Assembly: GCA_027081565.1 (NCBI GenBank)
Contig: JALWKG010000370.1
Coordinates: 1 to 9,588 of the forward strand
Length of the DNA: 9,588 nucleotides
DNA from: Helicobacteraceae bacterium
GTDB taxonomy: Bacteria; Campylobacterota; Campylobacteria; Campylobacterales; Sulfurimonadaceae
Reading direction: 5' to 3'
Positions 6,278-9,588 of the stretch are shown here, in pieces (the first letter of the stretch is position 1; each line of letters starts with the position of its first letter). The notes under the pieces were generated by a model. That model searched no databases. It saw only the letters and a list, made by a program, of their open reading frames with translations, and was not told where the DNA came from. The position numbers and the translations under genes are program-made.

Positions 6278-6957
6278 TGAGTATAGACTACACCCCTTTT
6301 CTGCTCTCTTTTAAACTGGCGACTATTGTGACCCTGATCTTGTTTGTGATCGCGATGCCTATAGGCTGGTGGTTGAGTCAGACAAAGTGTCGCTGTAAAC
6401 CTTTTGTGGAAGCACTCACCTCTCTGCCTATTGTACTGCCTCCTTCTGTACTCGGGTTTTACGTGCTTTTTGCCCTCTCGTATAATGCCCCTATTGGTGC
6501 CTTTTTTGAAGAGACTTTCGGGATCAAACTTGTCTTTAACTTTACAGGTCTGGTCATCGCCAGTGTGATCTACTCTTTTCCTTTTATGGTGCAGCCGCTG
6601 CAGGGAGGTTTCGAGACACTGAACAAAAACATGTTGGAGGCCTCATATATCGCGGGAAAGAGCCGTTTTGAGACCCTGTTACGTGTGGCCCTTCCTAACA
6701 TTAAACCTGCCGTTCTTACTGCTCTTATCGTTACCTTCGCCCATACTGTTGGTGAGTTTGGCGTGGTGTTGATGGTTGGAGGTTCCATCCCTGGTGAGAC
6801 CAAGGTAGCCTCGGTCGCTATTTACGAGTTTGTTGAGGTGATGGACTATCCTCAAGCCCATATTTACAGTGCTATTATGTTGGTGATGAGCTTTTCGGTG
6901 CTTTTGGGCGTTTATCTTTTCAACCAGCGTCATAAAAGACGGATCGGAGTCCAATAA
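6268..6957 (+). CDS. modB: Molybdate ABC transporter permease ModB
   Basis: An inner-membrane permease of 229 residues, the usual ModB length. Five hydrophobic segments are visible at about 10-35, 50-70, 88-110, 147-172 and 198-218. The EAA loop that docks on the ATPase is at 124-143 (EASYIAG ... ALP). LPIVLPPSVLGFYVL (53-67) is typical of ModB/CysT permeases. The start at 6268 has GGAGG (6256-6260) seven bases upstream. An in-frame ATG at 6277 overlaps the previous stop (TAATG) but is too far from this site. The gene is joined to modC by another TAATG overlap at 6955-6959, so both should be translated together. Confidence 0.93.
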   Translation: MDLMSIDYTPFLLSFKLATIVTLILFVIAMPIGWWLSQTKCRCKPFVEALTSLPIVLPPSVLGFYVLFALSYNAPIGAFFEETFGIKLVFNFTGLVIASVIYSFPFMVQPLQGGFETLNKNMLEASYIAGKSRFETLLRVALPNIKPAVLTALIVTFAHTVGEFGVVLMVGGSIPGETKVASVAIYEFVEVMDYPQAHIYSAIMLVMSFSVLLGVYLFNQRHKRRIGVQ

Positions 6958-7814
6958 TGTTGGAGATAAAGATACAAAAGCCTTTAAAAGGCAGTGTTGG
7001 CGAGATGCACCTTGATGTTGACCTCTCTATAGAAGAACATGCCTTTGTCGCTTTGGCAGGGCCTAGTGGCAGTGGTAAGACAACACTGTTGCGGATTTTA
7101 GCAGGTCTTGAGACAGCGCAAGGGAGTATATATGTCAGTAGGGCAGTATGGCAAGAAGCTCGAACCGTATTACCACCTCAAAAACGTGAGATCGGTTTTG
7201 TGTTTCAGGAGTATGCCCTTTTTAACAACATGAGTGTAGAAGAGAACCTGCTCTATGTCTCAAAAGATCAAAAACTGGCGGATGAACTTTTGGAGATGAC
7301 CCACCTTTCTGCTTTAAAAGAGCGTCTGCCAACTACACTGAGCGGTGGTCAAAAACAGCGGGTCTCCCTCTGTCGTGCCATGATGAAACGCCCCAAACTT
7401 TTGTTGATGGATGAGCCCCTCTCGGCACTTGACCCTGTGATGCGTACCAAGCTGCAACAAGACATTCTTAATCTCCATAAAACCTTTGGTACTACAACTG
7501 TTATGGTCTCGCATGACCCCAGTGAGATCTACCGTCTGGCAGAGCGTGTGATTGTACTCGAGCAGGGAAAGATCGTGAATGATGGTACCCCCAAAGAGGT
7601 GCTGTTAAAGACACAAGGGTCTCAAAAGTTCTCTTTGGTCGGTGAGATCTTAGAGATCATTCAAGCTGATGTCATCTATATAGCTGTCATCTCTATAGGT
7701 CAGCAGATCGTTGAGGTAGTTTTGGACAGTGATGAGGCGCTGCTCTTTCAGGTAGGCGAACAGGTACAGATCAGTACCAAGGCCTTTTCTCCCTCTATAA
7801 GTAAACTTTCATAA
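6957..7814 (+). CDS. modC: Molybdate ABC transporter ATP-binding protein ModC
   Basis: The cytoplasmic ATPase that powers ModB. All nucleotide-binding motifs are intact: Walker A GPSGSGKTT (35-43), Q-loop Q84 in FVFQEYALF, signature LSGGQKQR (128-135), Walker B LLLMDEPLSALD (148-159) and H-loop H186 in VSHD. The C-terminal part, from about residue 225 (FSLVGEILEI), is a single TOBE-like domain. At 285 residues the protein is well short of E. coli ModC (352), which has two such repeats; the separate di-TOBE protein upstream may supply the lost capacity. It is the last gene of the operon. No strong terminator follows, only a T-poor inverted repeat. Confidence 0.93.
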   Translation: MLEIKIQKPLKGSVGEMHLDVDLSIEEHAFVALAGPSGSGKTTLLRILAGLETAQGSIYVSRAVWQEARTVLPPQKREIGFVFQEYALFNNMSVEENLLYVSKDQKLADELLEMTHLSALKERLPTTLSGGQKQRVSLCRAMMKRPKLLLMDEPLSALDPVMRTKLQQDILNLHKTFGTTTVMVSHDPSEIYRLAERVIVLEQGKIVNDGTPKEVLLKTQGSQKFSLVGEILEIIQADVIYIAVISIGQQIVEVVLDSDEALLFQVGEQVQISTKAFSPSISKLS

Positions 7815-7828
7815 GGGCAGGTGCTCTT

Positions 7829-7854
7829 TTTAGAAAGTGAGAGTATCTTCTAAA
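7829..7854. repeat. Short inverted repeat after modC
   Basis: TTTAGAA (7829-7835) and TTCTAAA (7848-7854) are perfect complements separated by 12 bases. The stem is AT-rich and no T-run follows on either strand, so it is at best a weak terminator or an mRNA 3'-end structure. It could also be a protein-binding site in the 125-bp gap between modC and the cytochrome b gene. Confidence 0.35.
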
Positions 7855-7862
7855 TTAAGGTG

Positions 7863-7900
7863 TTGTAAAAAGATTCTCTTAACATTACCTTTATATAAAG
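7863..7900 (+). promoter_or_regulatory. Possible promoter region of the cytochrome b561 gene
   Basis: The gap contains a -35-like TTGTAA (7863-7868) and an AT-rich -10 region with TATAAA (7894-7899). Their spacing of about 25 bp is too long for one sigma70 promoter, so they may not work together. The -10 region lies in a perfect 12-bp palindrome, CTTTATATAAAG (7889-7900). This suggests the cytochrome gene is transcribed separately from the mod operon, but read-through from modC is equally possible. Confidence 0.3.
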
Positions 7901-7939
7901 CGTGTATCATCAAGCAAGACCAAGCTGATGGAGCATCTT

Positions 7940-8518
7940 ATGAAAGCACAATTTACCCTCTTTTATCGTATATGGCATTGGACTATGGCCTTTTCGGTCA
8001 TAGGACTTTTAGGCACAGTGGCACTACGCAAAACTTTTTTAAGTTGGCGCACTAACACAGAACTTATACAGACACAGTTGGCTTCAGTGGGTACCGATGT
8101 CTCCTTTGAGAGCGCCAAGATGGTCGCGAAGGCTATTAGAGCACCTATGTGGGAGTGGCACTACATCTTTGCCCTCTTCTTAGCTATCTCTATAGTCATG
8201 CGTCTTGTTATGGTCTTTAGAGACCCTAAGATCTTTCCTCTGTTAGTTTTTATACGTGCGCCTAAAGAGGAAAAACTGCAGCGTGGCACCTACTTCTTTT
8301 TATGTTTTTCACTGATGGTAATGGCACTGAGTGGCGGTACGCTCTACTTCTATGAGTTTTTAGGTTTTACAAAAGAGGGTGTCCACTGGGTAAAGGAACT
8401 TCATGAAAATGTGATGTATGCAGTTCTACTCTTTGTCTCGATGCACTTGGCCGGTGTGTTTCGCCATGAACTTGTCACCAAAGAGGGCATAGTCTCTAAG
8501 ATGATCCATGGGGATTAG
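7940..8518 (+). CDS. Cytochrome b561-type membrane protein (di-haem b subunit)
   Basis: A 192-residue integral membrane cytochrome of the bacterial b561 / hydrogenase-formate dehydrogenase gamma type, which passes electrons between quinones and a redox partner. Four helices lie at about 12-30, 72-92, 117-137 and 155-175. Candidate haem ligands are H13 (RIWHW), H74 (EWHY), and H155 and H169, which sit 14 residues apart in the last helix as the family requires. A start at 7928 would add four residues (MEHL). ATG 7940 is preferred because GGAG (7930-7933) lies six bases before it. The soluble loop after helix 1 (about 35-70) is longer than in minimal members. Its partner is not certain: the convergent multihaem cytochrome is the obvious candidate, but a molybdoenzyme elsewhere is possible. 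Confidence 0.82.
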   Translation: MKAQFTLFYRIWHWTMAFSVIGLLGTVALRKTFLSWRTNTELIQTQLASVGTDVSFESAKMVAKAIRAPMWEWHYIFALFLAISIVMRLVMVFRDPKIFPLLVFIRAPKEEKLQRGTYFFLCFSLMVMALSGGTLYFYEFLGFTKEGVHWVKELHENVMYAVLLFVSMHLAGVFRHELVTKEGIVSKMIHGD

Positions 8519-9588
8519 AACTGAAAGTGTTGAACCTTAAGAACACGGAGTTTTCTCATCTCAGGACTGTTTTGCAGCTCTAAAGCTTTAGCACCTTTTT
8601 TTGTGATCAGTTTGACCCCTATGGTAAGGGTGAGGGTGTCATTTTTTAGAAGTGGTGTTTTAAAAAATATCTCTTTTTTACCATAGACCAGGGTGTCTTT
8701 GAGGCTCTCTGTCGCTCTCCATGGCATGGTCTCTTTGCCATCCTCACCCAAGATACGGGTAAAGATAAAAGGAGGTAAGTCTATGGTCTTGTCATCACGG
8801 GTAATAGTCGCGTTCAAAACTCCCTCTCTCAGCGCCTGACCAAAAAGTGCATGGTTGGAGCGGTTGATGACATTGACACTAAAGCCCTCGGTGTTTTGCT
8901 GCACTTTAAGATCTATATATTTACCCATTTCTCTGTTCATGTGATAGATCCCGGCTATGCCATGATAGGCATGGGTCTTCGAGTCTTTAAGTGTTACCTT
9001 GGAGCCCAAAACCTGTGGCATGTGGCAGCTAATACAGCTGTTTTTGTCATTTTTGTCTATCATGGCATCAAGCATGACGGTGTCAAAACCATGTTCATTG
9101 TTGGTGTGGGAGTGACAACCCATACAGACGTTGCCGTTGTAATAATTTTCGTTGTTATAGTCTATTTTGTGGTACGGTGAACTTTGTGAGGTCTTGACCA
9201 ATCCAAACCATGAAGATTTGGTCTCAAAAGTAGCGGTTTTAGAACCTTTTTTAGAGGGCTCTGCTGTGAAGAACTCTTTTTTAGCACCTGTTGAGATGTT
9301 GGTGTTGGACATCTCTCCTTTGTCTACCTCTTTAATGGTGTGACAGAAGACACAGGAGATAGGCTCTTCTCTCTGAATAGCATTGTCCGTAATGATCCCT
9401 GTTTCAACAGCTTTTTTGTCAGTAGGTGTATGACACTTGGCACAGGTGTAGCCCTTGGCATCTTTAGGATGTTTGTCCCAAAACGCCTTATGCAGGGGAT
9501 TATTATAGATCGAAGATTTACGGTGTGCCGAGTCATAATACTCATCATAGATAATAGGATGACACTTCTGACACACTTTACTTTCGTT
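8515..9588 (-). CDS. Periplasmic multihaem cytochrome c (at least five haems), N-terminus off right edge
   Basis: The frame is open to the right edge. It begins N-E-S-K and then the first haem site, so probably only a signal peptide of about 20 residues is missing; a GTG at 9576 is in frame but unlikely to be the start. Counting from that codon, CXXCH motifs are at 2-6 (CQKCH), 45-49 (CAKCH), 75-79 (CVFCH), 151-155 (CMGCH) and 181-185 (CISCH). Extra histidines (H18, H29, H36, H136, H157, H162) could be distal ligands. The haem part resembles cytochrome c-554-type proteins. Residues from about 200 to the end have no haem sites and look like a beta-rich domain, beginning with THAYHGIAGIYH. Periplasmic electron transfer is likely; the electron donor and acceptor are unknown. 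It converges with the cytochrome b gene with a 4-bp stop overlap. Confidence 0.85.
   Translation of the reverse strand, partial: NESKVCQKCHPIIYDEYYDSAHRKSSIYNNPLHKAFWDKHPKDAKGYTCAKCHTPTDKKAVETGIITDNAIQREEPISCVFCHTIKEVDKGEMSNTNISTGAKKEFFTAEPSKKGSKTATFETKSSWFGLVKTSQSSPYHKIDYNNENYYNGNVCMGCHSHTNNEHGFDTVMLDAMIDKNDKNSCISCHMPQVLGSKVTLKDSKTHAYHGIAGIYHMNREMGKYIDLKVQQNTEGFSVNVINRSNHALFGQALREGVLNATITRDDKTIDLPPFIFTRILGEDGKETMPWRATESLKDTLVYGKKEIFFKTPLLKNDTLTLTIGVKLITKKGAKALELQNSPEMRKLRVLKVQHFQF

Noticed and set aside
6570..6954. Two overlapping minus-strand ORFs opposite modB
   Set aside because: They are antisense to a clear permease; no ribosome binding site or recognisable domain was seen.
7671..7702. 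Near-tandem repeat of GTCATCT-CTATAG-like units in the 3' part of modC
   Set aside because: The copies are short and imperfect and encode ordinary beta-strand residues of the TOBE domain, so chance codon similarity explains them.
7928..7939. Earlier ATG (7928) as start of the cytochrome b gene
   Set aside because: It adds only MEHL and has no ribosome binding site of its own; the GGAG overlapping it is well placed for ATG 7940.
7837..8055. Plus-strand ORF of 72 codons covering the cytochrome b promoter and 5' end
   Set aside because: It has no protein-like composition and overlaps the well-supported cytochrome b frame; it is a shadow frame.
8851..9180. Plus-strand ORF of 109 codons opposite the multihaem cytochrome
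   Set aside because: It is antisense to a gene with five CXXCH motifs. Its hydrophobic, valine- and histidine-rich make-up is what antisense of haem-site codons produces.

Overview
The window looks like chromosomal DNA of a free-living, respiring member of the Campylobacterota (the Sulfurimonas/Sulfurovum/Sulfuricurvum type). This is inferred from protein style: an epsilonproteobacterial RlmN, an OprD-like outer-membrane porin, a mod operon with a stand-alone TOBE gene between modA and modB, and a b-type/multihaem c-type cytochrome pair. It also fits the moderate GC content and tight gene packing. No tRNA, rRNA, CRISPR array or transposase was seen.

Layout. Positions 1-706 (minus) hold the N-terminal two thirds of rlmN. 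Positions 707-1014 are the divergent gap before pfkA and contain the oddest structure of the window: an exact 84-bp direct repeat (841-924 and 968-1051) covering the pfkA leader, its ribosome binding site and its first 12 codons, with a 43-bp spacer that is almost entirely one terminator-like hairpin. The first copy creates a 41-codon upstream ORF that stops one base before the real pfkA start. pfkA (1015-1986) is intact. A convergent phytanoyl-CoA dioxygenase-family gene follows (2009-2743, minus).

Positions 2791-7814 form a compact molybdate operon: modE, an OprD-like porin, modA, a di-TOBE molybdate-binding protein, modB and modC. Nearly every junction overlaps or touches. A sigma70-like promoter (TTGACA - 18 bp - TATATT) lies just upstream. 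A 28-bp ModE-type operator covers its spacer and -10 element and ends one base before the modE ATG, so modE may have a leaderless mRNA. The likely logic is autoregulation: ModE loaded with molybdate would shut off the whole set, including the outer-membrane channel. The porin would pass molybdate through the outer membrane, ModA would capture it in the periplasm, ModBC would import it, and the TOBE protein would bind or buffer it in the cytoplasm.

Positions 7940-8518 encode a four-helix cytochrome b561-type membrane protein. Positions 8515-9588 (minus, running off the right edge) encode an exported cytochrome c with five visible CXXCH sites. The two genes are convergent and their stop codons overlap by 4 bp. 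Molybdoenzymes are the main consumers of imported molybdate and commonly work with such cytochromes, but no molybdoenzyme gene lies in the window, so this functional link is only contextual.
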